Positions 1 to 8,770 of a DNA stretch of 64,000 nt are shown in pieces. A program made the translations under genes and the position numbers. The notes beneath the pieces are model-generated. The model had not been told where the DNA came from, made no database searches, and worked only from the letters and a program-made list of their open reading frames with translations. Source of the stretch: Tianweitania sp. UT-5YL-CI-8. GTDB lineage: Bacteria; Pseudomonadota; Alphaproteobacteria; Rhizobiales; Rhizobiaceae. The DNA is taken from the NCBI RefSeq assembly GCF_030010215.1, contig NZ_JASCRR010000013.1, positions 44,825 through 108,824 of the forward strand, given 5' to 3'. The stretch's first letter is position 1. The number at the start of each line of letters is the position of its first letter.

Positions 1-2
1 GC

Positions 3-719
3 GATCGCATGCCGGCGCGCGGTCCCTACGACATGATCCTCGCCGATCCACCTTACGGCGACACATCACTCGCCTGGGATCGCCGTGTCGAGGGCTGGCT
101 GGCGCTCGCGCGCGGCGCGCTTGCCCCGACCGGCTCGATGTGGGTCTTCGGTTCGCTGCGCAGCTTCATGGCAACCGCCGACCGCTTCGCCGACGCTGGC
201 CTGCGGCTCGCCCAGGAGATCGTCTGGGAGAAGCAGAACGGCACCGGCTTCCATGCGGACCGCTTCAAGCGCGTGCATGAACTGGCCGTTCAATTCTATC
301 CGGCCGAGACACCATGGCGCGCGGTCTACAACGACCCACAAACCACGCCCGACGCGACGGCCCGCACCGTGCGGCGCAAGCAGCGTCCGCCCCATACCGG
401 CCAGATCGACGCTGGCCACTATGTCAGCCACGACGGCGGGCCGCGTCTGATGCGCTCGGTTATCTACCTTCGCAACTGCCACGGTCGCGCCATCCACCCG
501 ACCGAGAAGCCATCCGCCCTTCTCGAAATCCTTATCCGCACGAGCTGCCCGGAAGGCGGCCTAGTCGGCGATTGGTTCGCAGGCTCGGGTTCCGGCGGCG
601 AAGCCTGCCGGCTCTCCGGCCGGCGCTATATCGGCTGCGAGATCGACCCCACGATGGCCGACCGCGCCCGCGCCCGCATCGCCACCGTGCTGCCGTTCCA
701 TGACGGAGGCGCGTCATGA
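3..719 (+). CDS. DNA methyltransferase (DPPY type), 5' end outside window
   Basis: Site-specific DNA methyltransferase that transfers a methyl group from SAM to adenine N6 or cytosine N4. The catalytic motif IV (DPPYG) lies near the start of the visible protein and the SAM-binding motif I (FAGSGSGG) lies near the C-terminus. Motif IV before motif I is the beta-class order seen in CcrM-like enzymes. The frame is open to the first base of the window. Only about six residues precede the conserved block when the ATG at 9 is used, so the true start is probably upstream and the gene is partial. Its stop overlaps the next ATG (ATGA), so it belongs to the same operon. Orphan methyltransferases of this kind are common in conjugative elements and may protect transferred DNA from host restriction; that role is inference. 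Confidence 0.8.
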   Translation, partial: DRMPARGPYDMILADPPYGDTSLAWDRRVEGWLALARGALAPTGSMWVFGSLRSFMATADRFADAGLRLAQEIVWEKQNGTGFHADRFKRVHELAVQFYPAETPWRAVYNDPQTTPDATARTVRRKQRPPHTGQIDAGHYVSHDGGPRLMRSVIYLRNCHGRAIHPTEKPSALLEILIRTSCPEGGLVGDWFAGSGSGGEACRLSGRRYIGCEIDPTMADRARARIATVLPFHDGGAS

Positions 720-970
720 CGGTCCCCGCCGAAAAGCGCGGCTTCGCGCAGCGTCCCGCCGATGCGGACGGATGGATCAAGGCGGGGGACACGCCTCCGC
801 CACGCAATGGCGCAGCCGTGACCTTCACGGCCCGCCTCACCATCGACATCACGCCGGAGCTGCGCGGCCGGATCAAGATCGCGGCCTTCCGGCGCGGCGT
901 CACCGCTTCGGAAATGCTGCGCGAGCTGTTTGAGCGCGAATTCCCCGACACCCAAGGAGACACACCATGA
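716..970 (+). CDS. Small ribbon-helix-helix-like protein
   Basis: An 84-residue protein whose C-terminal half (FTARLTIDITPELRGRIKIA, then GVTASEMLRELFEREF) has the strand-helix-helix pattern of Arc/MetJ-type ribbon-helix-helix DNA-binding proteins. The first 35 residues are low in structure. It overlaps the methyltransferase stop by ATGA and its own stop overlaps the DUF2840 start, so the three genes look translationally coupled. In related ICEs this slot holds a small partition-like or plasmid-stability protein. The fold is a pattern reading only, and its DNA target is unknown. Confidence 0.6.
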   Translation: MTVPAEKRGFAQRPADADGWIKAGDTPPPRNGAAVTFTARLTIDITPELRGRIKIAAFRRGVTASEMLRELFEREFPDTQGDTP

Positions 971-1485
971 CCGGCAATGCGGCGCTCCGCATCGGCGGCC
1001 GTCTGTTGCCGGACGGTCCCGCCGCGTTCACCACGCTCGTCGAACTCACCTGGATCGAAAAGCGCATCGAGAACTGGATCAGGTTCGGCCGCGAAAGCTA
1101 CGAACAGAAACTCGACCGCCGTCACAGGGTGGTCGGCTTCGCGCCCGGCACGATATTCTGCCTCGTCCGCTGGGCTGCGAACGAGTACGGAACGATCATC
1201 TCGCGCCTGGACATCGTGCGCGCGGTCGACCGTGGCGAGCCGTTCCAGACGCTGCCCTTCGTGCGTCCTGGCGGCGACATCCTGCTGAAGATCGAAAGCT
1301 GGCCGAAGGTCGAGGACGTGCTTCGCCATGTCGACGGCATCGAGGCCCTCGGCATCGATCCCGCGGACGCCGATCCCGATCACTGGCGGCACGTCGCGCA
1401 CTGGATGAATGCCGGCGAGACGCCGCGCCCGTACACGGCCGAGCGCCACCAAGCCTGGCTCCGGCGGCGGGAGATCGGGCGATGA
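967..1485 (+). CDS. DUF2840 domain-containing protein
   Basis: A 172-residue protein recognised as the DUF2840 family by overall sequence (TLVELTWIEKRIENWIRFGR near the N-terminus, then FAPGTIFCLVRWAANEYGT). The family has no established biochemical role. It sits almost invariably next to the TraF-like S26 peptidase in Trb-type alphaproteobacterial ICEs, as it does here with an ATGA overlap on both sides. A role in conjugation is therefore inferred from context only. No signal peptide or membrane segment is visible. Confidence 0.75.
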   Translation: MTGNAALRIGGRLLPDGPAAFTTLVELTWIEKRIENWIRFGRESYEQKLDRRHRVVGFAPGTIFCLVRWAANEYGTIISRLDIVRAVDRGEPFQTLPFVRPGGDILLKIESWPKVEDVLRHVDGIEALGIDPADADPDHWRHVAHWMNAGETPRPYTAERHQAWLRRREIGR

Positions 1486-2027
1486 GGCGGCTCGGCTACC
1501 TCGCGGCGACATCCGTCGCCGTGCTCGGCATCGCCGCAGCCAGCGCCATGCCGATGCCGCTGAAACTCATCTGGAACGCGACGGCGAGCGCGCCGATCGG
1601 CTTCTACACGGTATCGCCGACCGGGCGGATCGAAGTGCCGGATCTCGTCGCCGTCATGCCGCCCGAGCCGTTCGCGTCCTTCATGGTCGAACGCGGTTAT
1701 GTCGGCCGCGACGTCCCGATCCTCAAGCACGTCGTCGGTCTGCCGGGTCAGCGCGTTTGCCGCGTCGGCCGCGCCATCACGATCGACGATGTACCGCTCG
1801 GTGAGGCCCGCGACCGCGACAGCCGTGGCCGCGACCTGCCGGCCTGGCAGGGCTGCCGGGTGATCGCCGACGGCGAACTTTTCCTCATGAACCTCGAAGC
1901 CGCGGACAGCCTCGATGGGCGCTACTTCGGCCCGTTTCCCGCCGCGGCGGTGATCGGCCGGGCCATCCCGCTTTTCACCGACGAGGACGGCGACCGCCAC
2001 TTCGTCTGGCGCGCGCCGACGCGGTGA
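1482..2027 (+). CDS. traF: S26 family signal peptidase, TraF-like
   Basis: Inner-membrane serine peptidase of family S26 resembling TraF of plasmid RP4, which processes and cyclises the TrbC prepilin. One hydrophobic N-terminal segment (about residues 5-22) anchors it. The catalytic Ser is S36 in TASAPIGFY and the general-base Lys is K82 in ILKHVVGLPG, in the usual order and spacing. At 181 residues it has the expected length. The ATG at 1482 overlaps the DUF2840 stop (ATGA) and avoids an unsupported long N-terminal extension in the same open frame. Its likely substrate, TrbC, is encoded at 11608. Confidence 0.88.
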   Translation: MRRLGYLAATSVAVLGIAAASAMPMPLKLIWNATASAPIGFYTVSPTGRIEVPDLVAVMPPEPFASFMVERGYVGRDVPILKHVVGLPGQRVCRVGRAITIDDVPLGEARDRDSRGRDLPAWQGCRVIADGELFLMNLEAADSLDGRYFGPFPAAAVIGRAIPLFTDEDGDRHFVWRAPTR

Positions 2028-2072
2028 GCGCGCGCCGTTCGCCACTCCACCGCAGCACAGGAGACCACGATC

Positions 2073-2408
2073 ATGGCCCAGATCGGACAGTTCACGCGCA
2101 CGGAAACCGGCTTTGAAGGCGAGTTCCGGACGCTCGGTATCAGGGAGGAAATGACCCTCGTCCCCGCCGAACCCTCTGACACCGAGAACGCGCCGAAATA
2201 CCGCGTCCTGCTCGGTGACGAAGACGGCCTCGACATCGGTGCGGGCTGGACGCATGTCGGCGAGCGCGCCGGCGAGTTTGTCTCGATCACGATCTACAGC
2301 CCGCTTCTCGGCGGCACGTTTCGCGCAAATCTCTTCCGCACCGGCGACGACGGTTCCGCCTGGGTGTTGAACACCGTCCAGCCTCCCAAGAAGCGGCAGG
2401 AGGACTGA
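2073..2408 (+). CDS. DUF736 family protein
   Basis: A 111-residue protein starting MAQIGQFTRTETGFEGEFRT, which is diagnostic of DUF736. The family is found on plasmids and ICEs of Alphaproteobacteria and has no assigned function. An AGGAG sequence precedes the ATG after a 45-bp gap from traF. The next gene begins directly after its stop codon. It is a useful marker that this is a Trb-type mobile element. No catalytic motif is visible. Confidence 0.85.
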   Translation: MAQIGQFTRTETGFEGEFRTLGIREEMTLVPAEPSDTENAPKYRVLLGDEDGLDIGAGWTHVGERAGEFVSITIYSPLLGGTFRANLFRTGDDGSAWVLNTVQPPKKRQED

Positions 2409-3164
2409 ATGGCGGCGCCCCGAGACCGCGCGCCCGCCGGACGCACTTCCGCCGTCCGGCGCTCAGCGCTCCTCTTTCTTCTTTCCGGCCTGATCTTCGC
2501 CGCAGCCGCATCGCCGACGGTTCTGGCGCAAGTCTCGTCGCCGGTGCGTGCCGCGGCTGCGCATCCACATGCCGCGCATATCACCGAGGCATCGCGCCGC
2601 TTCGGCATTCCGCCTGCATGGATCATCGCCGTCACGCGCGCCGAGAGCGCGGGCGATGTGCGCGCCGTCTCCTCGGCGGGCGCGATGGGTTTGATGCAGG
2701 TCATGCCGGACACATGGGCCGAGCTTCGCGTCCGCTACCGCCTCGGCCGCAATCCTTATGATCCGCGCGATAACATCCTCGCGGGCACGGCGTACCTGCG
2801 CGAGATGTGGGATCGCTATGGCGACATCGCCGCCATGCTCGCAGCCTACAACGCGGGGCCTGCGCGCTATGACGAACATCGCTCGAAGGGCCGTCCGCTG
2901 CCCGCCGAGACGCGGGCTTACGTCGCTTCGCTCGCGCCCGCGCTACGCGGCGAGCGCCCTTCGAAGAGCGGTTCGGCGATCGCCCGGCCGCTCGACTGGC
3001 GCGAGGCGGCAATCTTCGTCGGGCGCGATAACGGCGCTTCACCCGTCAATTCCGCGTCTCCGGGCGACGCCCTTTCACCCGTCACGGCGACACCGCAGAT
3101 GCTCGTCACCGCGCAGCCGGACGGGCTGTTCGTCGCTCGGAATGCCACCGGAGGCCGGCCATGA
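2409..3164 (+). CDS. Lytic transglycosylase (conjugation-associated, SLT domain)
   Basis: Periplasmic peptidoglycan hydrolase that would open the wall locally for the mating channel, like VirB1 or TrbN. A signal peptide spans about residues 17-41 (LLFLLSGLIF, cleavage near VLAQ). The SLT domain follows with the catalytic Glu at E79 in TRAESAGD, then GAMGLMQVMP and AAYNAGPARY, which are the standard family motifs. The C-terminal 80 residues are low-complexity. The ATG follows the DUF736 stop directly (TGA then ATG at 2409), so it is co-transcribed. Confidence 0.88.
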   Translation: MAAPRDRAPAGRTSAVRRSALLFLLSGLIFAAAASPTVLAQVSSPVRAAAAHPHAAHITEASRRFGIPPAWIIAVTRAESAGDVRAVSSAGAMGLMQVMPDTWAELRVRYRLGRNPYDPRDNILAGTAYLREMWDRYGDIAAMLAAYNAGPARYDEHRSKGRPLPAETRAYVASLAPALRGERPSKSGSAIARPLDWREAAIFVGRDNGASPVNSASPGDALSPVTATPQMLVTAQPDGLFVARNATGGRP

Positions 3165-3267
3165 GCGGCTCGGCGGCACTTCGCATCCCATCGTGCGCGG
3201 GCGTGTCGTGGAGAGCGCGGGGGGTGGCGGCAGGCGCAACAACCGGACGATGGCAGGATAAAAGGGC

Positions 3268-3396
3268 GCACGGTGCGCTTCGGTCTGGCGGTTGTTTTTG
3301 TTCATGTTTTCGGCGCATTCCGCACCGTGCTGCGCTTTCGCGCACCGTGCGCTCCGCGCCCATCTTCCTGATTTCCCTTCCTGTTTTGCACCGTGC
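3268..3396 (+). repeat. Four GCACCGTGC repeats upstream of the relaxase (candidate oriT region)
   Basis: The 243-bp gap between the transglycosylase and the relaxase holds GCACCGTGC at 3322-3330, 3342-3350 and 3388-3396, and the inverted copy GCACGGTGC at 3268-3276. The first copy is part of the near-palindrome GCGCACGGTGCGC (3266-3278). A T-rich block (GTTGTTTTTGTTC) lies between the inverted and direct copies. Iterated repeats directly before a relaxase gene are typical of relaxosome or ribbon-helix-helix binding sites at an origin of transfer. No nic site was identified. Function is inference. Confidence 0.4.
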
Positions 3397-3407
3397 GGAG
3401 TCGCGTC

Positions 3408-5147
3408 ATGTCCGATGACCGCGAATTCCGCATCCGTCCGGGCCGCATTCGATCAACCCGCGCGCAGCAGGCCCGGCCTTTCGTCGCGCAGGCGCTCGCC
3501 GCAGCGAAGAAGGCAGGCGGCGGAGTCTCGCGATCGGGCCGCGTCACCTCGGGCAATCGGTCACGCTTCGGGCGCGGCCAGCGCGCCAGCATCCAGGCCA
3601 ATCGCCTCATCACGTCGCGCACGCGCGGCGCCGTCGTCAAGGCGCGCGTGGTCCGCCACTCCCCACGATCCGCGCCGCTCGGAACGCATCTCGACTATCT
3701 GCGTCGCGACGGCGTGACCCGTGACGGGGAGAAGGCGCGGCTGTTCGGGCCGGGAACAGAGAATGCCGACGCCCGCGCCTTCGCCGAGCGCTGCGGCGAT
3801 GACCGGCATCACTTCCGCTTCATCGTCTCGCCCGACGACGCGCCCGACATGGCTGACCTCAAGTCCTTCACTCGCGATCTCGTCGGCCAGATGGAAAAGG
3901 ATCTCGGCACGAAGCTCGACTGGGTGGCTGTCGATCACTGGAACACCGAGCATCCCCATGTCCACCTGATCGTGCGCGGCGTGCGCGATGACGGCCAAGA
4001 TCTCGTGATCTCGCGCGACTACATCAAGGAGGGCATGCGCGACCGGGCGCGCGATCTCATCACCCAGGAGCTCGGACCGCGCACCGATCTCGATATTCGC
4101 CGCTCCCTCGAAAGCCAGATCGAGACGGAGCGCTGGACGCAGCTCGACCGCCAGCTTGTCCGTGATGCCGGCAAGTCCGGCATCATCGATCTCGCGCCGC
4201 GCTCAGAACGCCAACCAGACGAATTCCATGCTCTCAAGGTCGGGCGTCTGCGGACCTTGGAAATTCTCGGCGTCGCCGGGCAGGTCGGTCATTCGCAGTG
4301 GTTCATCAAGCCCGAGGCGGAGAGCGTCCTGCGCGAGCTTGGCGAGCGGGGCGACATCATCAAGCGCATGCACCGCGCGCTCACCGAACGCGGCATCGAG
4401 CGCGGCTCGGCGAGTTACGTCCTGGCCGGCGAAAGTCTCGACGTGCCCGTGGTCGGTCGCCTGCTCGAACGCGGTCTCGATGACGAGCTGAAGGGAACGG
4501 CCTATGCCGTGGTCGATGGCGTGGACGGCCGCACCCATCATATCAAGCTGCCGCATCTCGACGCCGCCGGCGACAGCCCGCCCGGATCGATCGTCGAGCT
4601 ACGCGCCTACGAGGATGCGCAAGGGCAACGCCGCGCCGCACTCGCCGTCCGTTCCGATCTCGACATCCATGCGCAGGTCAACGCAACAGGCGCGACCTGG
4701 CTCGACCGGCAGGCGGTTGCCCGCGAACCGATCGCCCTTTCAGAAGGCGGTTTCGGCGCCGAGGTGCAGCAGGCGCTCGAGCAACGGGCCGAGCACCTGA
4801 TCGGAGAAGGTCTCGCCGAGCGGCAGGGCGGGCGCATCGTCTTCGCACGGCGGTTGCTCAACACGCTGCGCCAGCGCGAGATCGGCGCACTCGGCGAAAA
4901 GCTCGCCGCCGAGACAGGTCTGCCATTCAATCATGCCGGAGGCGGAGAATATGTCGCCGGTTCCTATCGCCAGCGCTTCACGCTCGCCTCCGGCCGCTTC
5001 GCCATGATCGACGACGGCCTCGGCTTCCAGCTCGTCCCATGGTCGCCCTCTCTCGAAAAGCAGATCGGCCGTCATGTCTCCGGCGTCGCGCGCGACGACG
5101 GCGGCGTCGACTGGGATTTCGGGCGCAAGCGCGGGCTCGGCCTCTAG
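3408..5147 (+). CDS. Relaxase / mobilization nuclease with DUF3363 domain (VirD2-like)
   Basis: DNA relaxase that should nick the transfer origin and remain covalently attached to the transferred strand. The N-terminal 200 residues contain the relaxase core, with the metal-binding histidine motif HWNTEHPHVHLIVRG and the preceding HFRFIVSPDDA segment. The rest, about 350 residues, is the DUF3363 region characteristic of alphaproteobacterial ICE relaxases. The ATG at 3408 has GGAG seven bases upstream; a GTG five codons earlier is less likely. The protein is 579 residues. It precedes traG by 25 bp, the usual relaxase and coupling-protein pair. Confidence 0.88.
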   Translation: MSDDREFRIRPGRIRSTRAQQARPFVAQALAAAKKAGGGVSRSGRVTSGNRSRFGRGQRASIQANRLITSRTRGAVVKARVVRHSPRSAPLGTHLDYLRRDGVTRDGEKARLFGPGTENADARAFAERCGDDRHHFRFIVSPDDAPDMADLKSFTRDLVGQMEKDLGTKLDWVAVDHWNTEHPHVHLIVRGVRDDGQDLVISRDYIKEGMRDRARDLITQELGPRTDLDIRRSLESQIETERWTQLDRQLVRDAGKSGIIDLAPRSERQPDEFHALKVGRLRTLEILGVAGQVGHSQWFIKPEAESVLRELGERGDIIKRMHRALTERGIERGSASYVLAGESLDVPVVGRLLERGLDDELKGTAYAVVDGVDGRTHHIKLPHLDAAGDSPPGSIVELRAYEDAQGQRRAALAVRSDLDIHAQVNATGATWLDRQAVAREPIALSEGGFGAEVQQALEQRAEHLIGEGLAERQGGRIVFARRLLNTLRQREIGALGEKLAAETGLPFNHAGGGEYVAGSYRQRFTLASGRFAMIDDGLGFQLVPWSPSLEKQIGRHVSGVARDDGGVDWDFGRKRGLGL

Positions 5148-5172
5148 GCACAATCGGAAAGGAGCTTCGCCC

Positions 5173-7158
5173 ATGTCCGCGACCAAAATCCTCTGGGGAC
5201 AGATCCTGATCGTGTTCCTCATCGTCCTCACCACCACCTGGGGCGCAACCCAGTATGTCGCGTGGAGCCTCGGCTTTCAGGCGCAGCTCGGCGAGCCGTG
5301 GTTCACGCTGTTCGGCGTGCCGATCTACTTTCCGGCGGCAATCATGTGGTGGTGGTATTTCTACGACGCCTATGCGCCGGGTATCTTCGCCACCGGCGGG
5401 ATGATCGCCGCGTCGGGCGGCTTCATCGCCATTGCGGTCGCCATCGGCATGTCGGTCTGGAGGGCGCGTGAGGCCAAGCACGTCGCGACCTATGGTTCCG
5501 CGCGCTGGGCGGAGAAGACGGAGGTCAAGGCTGCGAGCTTGCTCGATCCCGACGGCGTGGTGCTCGGCCGTTACGAGCACGAATATCTGCGCCATGATGG
5601 GCCGGAGCATGTCCTGTGCTTCGCGCCGACGCGCTCGGGCAAGGGCGTCGGATTGGTCGTACCCTCGCTTCTGACCTGGCCGGGTTCGGCCATCGTGCAT
5701 GATATCAAGGGCGAGAACTGGCAGCTCACCTCCGGCTTCAGATCACGCCATGGCCGCGTGCTGTTGTTCGACCCGACCAATCCGAAGTCGTCGGCCTACA
5801 ATCCGCTGATCGAGGTCCGCCGCGGCGAGTGGGAAGTCCGCGATGTCCAGAACATCGCCGACATCCTCGTCGATCCCGAGGGGAGCCTGGACAAAAGGAA
5901 TCACTGGGAGAAGACCAGCCACTCGCTTCTCGTCGGCGCGATCCTGCATGTCCTCTATGCCGAGCCGGAAAAGACGCTGGCCGGCGTCGCCAACTTCCTC
6001 TCCGATCCGAAGCGTCCGGTGGAGTCGACGCTGCGCGCCATGATGAAGACCGAGCATCTCGGCGAGGCTGGACCGCATCCTGTCGTCGCCAGTGCTGCGC
6101 GCGAGCTGCTCAACAAATCCGACAACGAGCGTTCGGGCGTGCTCTCCACCGCTATGTCGTTCCTCGGCCTTTATCGCGATCCTGTCATCGCGGAGGTGAC
6201 GCGACGCTGCGACTGGCGGATCAGCGATATCGTAGGCGGCGAACGCCCGACCACGCTCTATCTCGTGGTGCCGCCCAGCGATATCAACCGCACAAAGCCC
6301 CTGATTCGCCTGCTGCTGAACCAGATTGGCCGGCGCCTGACTGAGGATCTGCAATCAGGTGGCGGCCGCCATCGTCTGCTGTTGATGCTGGACGAGTTTC
6401 CCGCGCTTGGAAGGCTCGATTTTTTCGAGAGCGCGCTGGCCTTCATGGCCGGATACGGCCTGAAATCCTTCCTGATCGCGCAATCGCTGAACCAGATCGA
6501 GAAAGCCTACGGGCCGAACAATTCGATCCTCGACAACTGCCATGTCCGCGTGAGTTTTGCGACGAACGACGAGAGGACGGCGAAGAGGGTGAGCGACGCC
6601 CTCGGCACCGCCACCGAAATGAAGGCCATGAAGAACTATGCCGGGCACCGGCTGTCGCCCTGGCTCGGCCACCTGATGGTGTCCCGATCGGAAACCGCCC
6701 GCCAGTTGCTCACGCCGGGCGAGATCATGCAGCTTCCGCCGACCGACGAGATCGTCATGGTCGCCGGCATTCCGCCGATCCGGGCAAAGAAGGCGCGCTA
6801 CTATGACGATGCCCGATTCCGGGAGCGCTTGCTGTCTCCGCCCGACCTGAAACGCCCAGATCAGGTTCGCCCGGACGACTGGACCAGCCTGCCGATCCCG
6901 GCGCGGCCGGAAGCGCTTGATGCCCAACCCACGGACCGATCCGACGACGAAGACCCGACCGAATCCGAACGGCGGCTGCAACCCGAACTTAGCCGTGCCA
7001 AGCCGGTGGAGAAGAAGGCGCCGATCGAGAACGAATTCGAGATCGAGCCGCCAGACGACATCGATGAGGACGCCATTCGCAACCGGCGCATGATCCACCA
7101 GATGCAGGGCGTCGCACGGCAGGTCGCGCTCGATCCAAATGACGGCATGGAGCTGTAG
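5173..7158 (+). CDS. traG: Conjugal transfer coupling protein TraG/VirD4
   Basis: Hexameric ATPase of the T4CP family that links the relaxosome to the Trb channel at the inner membrane. Three hydrophobic stretches in the first 95 residues form the membrane anchor. They are followed by YGSARWA, the Walker A motif PTRSGKGVGL and the Walker B motif LLLMLDEFPALG. The C-terminal 100 residues are acidic and Pro-rich, as is common. The ATG at 5173 follows GGAAAGGAG. At 661 residues it matches the family. It is followed by a CopG-type gene after 5 bp, the standard neighbour in this ICE class. Confidence 0.93.
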   Translation: MSATKILWGQILIVFLIVLTTTWGATQYVAWSLGFQAQLGEPWFTLFGVPIYFPAAIMWWWYFYDAYAPGIFATGGMIAASGGFIAIAVAIGMSVWRAREAKHVATYGSARWAEKTEVKAASLLDPDGVVLGRYEHEYLRHDGPEHVLCFAPTRSGKGVGLVVPSLLTWPGSAIVHDIKGENWQLTSGFRSRHGRVLLFDPTNPKSSAYNPLIEVRRGEWEVRDVQNIADILVDPEGSLDKRNHWEKTSHSLLVGAILHVLYAEPEKTLAGVANFLSDPKRPVESTLRAMMKTEHLGEAGPHPVVASAARELLNKSDNERSGVLSTAMSFLGLYRDPVIAEVTRRCDWRISDIVGGERPTTLYLVVPPSDINRTKPLIRLLLNQIGRRLTEDLQSGGGRHRLLLMLDEFPALGRLDFFESALAFMAGYGLKSFLIAQSLNQIEKAYGPNNSILDNCHVRVSFATNDERTAKRVSDALGTATEMKAMKNYAGHRLSPWLGHLMVSRSETARQLLTPGEIMQLPPTDEIVMVAGIPPIRAKKARYYDDARFRERLLSPPDLKRPDQVRPDDWTSLPIPARPEALDAQPTDRSDDEDPTESERRLQPELSRAKPVEKKAPIENEFEIEPPDDIDEDAIRNRRMIHQMQGVARQVALDPNDGMEL

Positions 7159-7163
7159 GCGCC

Positions 7164-7592
7164 ATGATCACTCGTCGGAAGAAGGTGAAGACCACGATCT
7201 ATCTGGACCCCGATGTCGAGAAGACACTGGCGGACTTCGCCGCCCGCCGCGATCAATCGCAGTCCATGATCGCCGAGGCTGCCATCGCCTCCTTCCTCTC
7301 GCCGGACAATGCCGAACGCCGCGAGGCGATCGTTGCCAAACGTCTCGACCAGCTTGACCGCCGCATGACACGCCTGGAGCGGGACGTCGGCATCGCCGTC
7401 GAAACCCTTGCCGTGTTCATCCGCTTCTGGATCACCACAACGCCCGCCTTGCCGGAGCCGGCCGCGCAGGCGGCTCGCGCCAAGGCCGGCGAGCGTTACG
7501 AGGCGTTCATCACCGCCCTCGGCCGGCGTCTTGCGCAAGGACCAAAGCTCAGGCAGGAGATCACAGAGGACGCAAGCGAATTAAAACAGTGA
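7164..7592 (+). CDS. CopG/ribbon-helix-helix transfer regulator
   Basis: A 142-residue protein with an N-terminal ribbon-helix-helix domain (KVKTTIYLDPDVEKTLADFA) followed by a helical segment (RREAIVAKRLDQLDRRMTRL) that probably oligomerises. It is the CopG-type gene normally found between traG and trbB in Trb-type ICEs. It probably binds near the transfer genes or oriT; the target is not shown. In this element trbB does not follow directly: a 3-kb accessory insertion begins just after its stop codon. Confidence 0.82.
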   Translation: MITRRKKVKTTIYLDPDVEKTLADFAARRDQSQSMIAEAAIASFLSPDNAERREAIVAKRLDQLDRRMTRLERDVGIAVETLAVFIRFWITTTPALPEPAAQAARAKAGERYEAFITALGRRLAQGPKLRQEITEDASELKQ

Positions 7593-7699
7593 ACGGGGTC
7601 ACATTGGAATGAGTGTTGTTGTGCGCCTTGGCCCCACGAATTTGCTCCGCCTCGATAGAGAGCGGTGGACGTTGCTCTCGCAGCGATTGTTCAAAGGTG

Positions 7700-7713
7700 T
7701 CCAATCAATTGGA
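7700..7713. promoter_or_regulatory. 14-bp inverted repeat downstream of copG
   Basis: TCCAATCAATTGGA is a perfect inverted repeat (6-bp arms, 2-bp centre) in the 224-bp gap between the CopG gene and the YdhR-like gene. No gene was seen in this gap. The repeat could be an operator or a scar of the accessory insertion. Its role is unknown. Confidence 0.3.
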
Positions 7714-7816
7714 CTTGAAGACTTGTGCGACTTCTGGTGGGCGAGAAAGCTAAGAATCGGAACTAACCCGACCCACTAGGGGGCCGGGCTCTGTCGCCTC
7801 ACTGGTTGATCAATGC

Positions 7817-8140
7817 CTACGATGCGGCCGGGAAAAATGGTGAGTTCATACCGCGACTGGCTTCCTGCACTACATCCCCATTGAAGAGTTTAACAGTAAG
7901 GCTTCCGCCCGCACGACGGGCGAAATCAGTCAGCATGCCTTCAGCATAGGCTCGCGCGTTTTCGACCGAGTCGAATTCGTAAAAACCCCCAATAGTGTTG
8001 GTTCCAACGCCACTCAGCCATGTTTTATTGCGCAGACCTTTTACGGTGTGCATGGCTGGATTTGCATCCTTCCAGATTTCCGGTCCGAAAGGGGCTGATA
8101 CCTGAAATTCGGCGTAGAGGAATACTTTCGTAGGTGACAT
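7817..8140 (-). CDS. YdhR-like putative monooxygenase
   Basis: A 107-residue protein resembling YdhR, a dimeric alpha+beta-barrel protein proposed to be a monooxygenase of small aromatic compounds. Matching features are VSAPFGPEIW near the start, the central GGFYEFDSVENARAYAEGML and the strand VKLFNGD. The start at 8140 (ATG) is preceded by AAGGA at good spacing; a TTG five codons upstream is possible but lies within that ribosome-binding site. It is divergent from the HxlR gene across a short AT-rich region with palindromes, so it is a likely target of that regulator. Substrate unknown. Confidence 0.7.
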   Translation of the reverse strand: MSPTKVFLYAEFQVSAPFGPEIWKDANPAMHTVKGLRNKTWLSGVGTNTIGGFYEFDSVENARAYAEGMLTDFARRAGGSLTVKLFNGDVVQEASRGMNSPFFPAAS

Positions 8141-8166
8141 TTGATGGTCCTTCAAAAAGTTGACGA

Positions 8167-8204
8167 TTGATCATATGGTCAATAATATCGATTCGTACAG
8201 TACG
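8167..8204. promoter_or_regulatory. Divergent promoter with two palindromes (candidate HxlR operator)
   Basis: Between the YdhR-like gene and hxlR lie TTGATCATATGGTCAA (8167-8182, one mismatched pair) and CGTACAGTACG (8194-8204, perfect arms around A). Both sit in AT-rich DNA between divergent starts. HxlR-family proteins commonly bind inverted repeats in their own divergent promoter, so these are the best operator candidates. Binding is inferred. Confidence 0.45.
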
Positions 8205-8225
8205 CACCTTATGGTAATAATTGGA

Positions 8226-8582
8226 ATGTTTGAGGCCGCTAATCCTTACAATCTAAACTGCCCGTCCCGCGACGTGTTGGAGCTTATCGGGGGTAAATGG
8301 GCCATCCTCTTGCTTTGCAGCTTGCGGCTTGGCCCCTTGCGAACGGGCGAGCTGATGCGGATGGTTGGGGGCGTTTCGCAAAAGATGCTCACGCAAACTC
8401 TGCGCGAGCTGCAGGATAATGGGCTGATCGAGCGCATAAGCTATCCCGAAGTTCCCCCACGGGTTGAATATCGTCTGACCCCGCTTGGGCTGTCTTTAAG
8501 CGAACTGGCGCGGGCGATGGAACAGTGGGTGGTGAAGAACTATCCGGCGATCCTCGAGCAACGGGCCAAAGCACAGTGCTAG
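8226..8582 (+). CDS. HxlR family transcriptional regulator
   Basis: Winged-helix regulator of the HxlR family, recognised by [19 protein letters not shown] followed by [30 protein letters not shown] and a wing ending VEYRLTPLG. The conserved Cys before the first helix (C12 from the chosen start) is the residue that senses electrophiles or oxidants in YodB/HypR-type members. The frame is open to 8160; the ATG at 8226 gives the canonical N-terminus, while the ATG at 8211 is an alternative. It is divergent from the YdhR-like gene and probably controls it. Confidence 0.85.
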   Translation: MFEAANPYNLNCPSRDVLELIGGKWAILLLCSLRLGPLRTGELMRMVGGVSQKMLTQTLRELQDNGLIERISYPEVPPRVEYRLTPLGLSLSELARAMEQWVVKNYPAILEQRAKAQC

Positions 8583-8770
8583 TGAATCTGCTGCGCTCGA
8601 CGGGAACGCTCTTGTAAAATCACATCATTTGATAGATTAAGGCCCCATGCTTACATTATAGTCCTTTAATGCCGCATCCTGGCTTCCTTCGGAGAAAACG
8701 GCGGGGATTTCCTGATAAGAACGACTTTGGCCGGATCTTTTCAAAGATCCATGCTGACACAAGGAAACTC

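Noticed and set aside
3161..3418. 85-codon frame overlapping the transglycosylase stop by ATGA
   Set aside because: The overlap is attractive, but the frame runs through the iterated repeats, has odd composition and no domain; the region is better read as non-coding before the relaxase.
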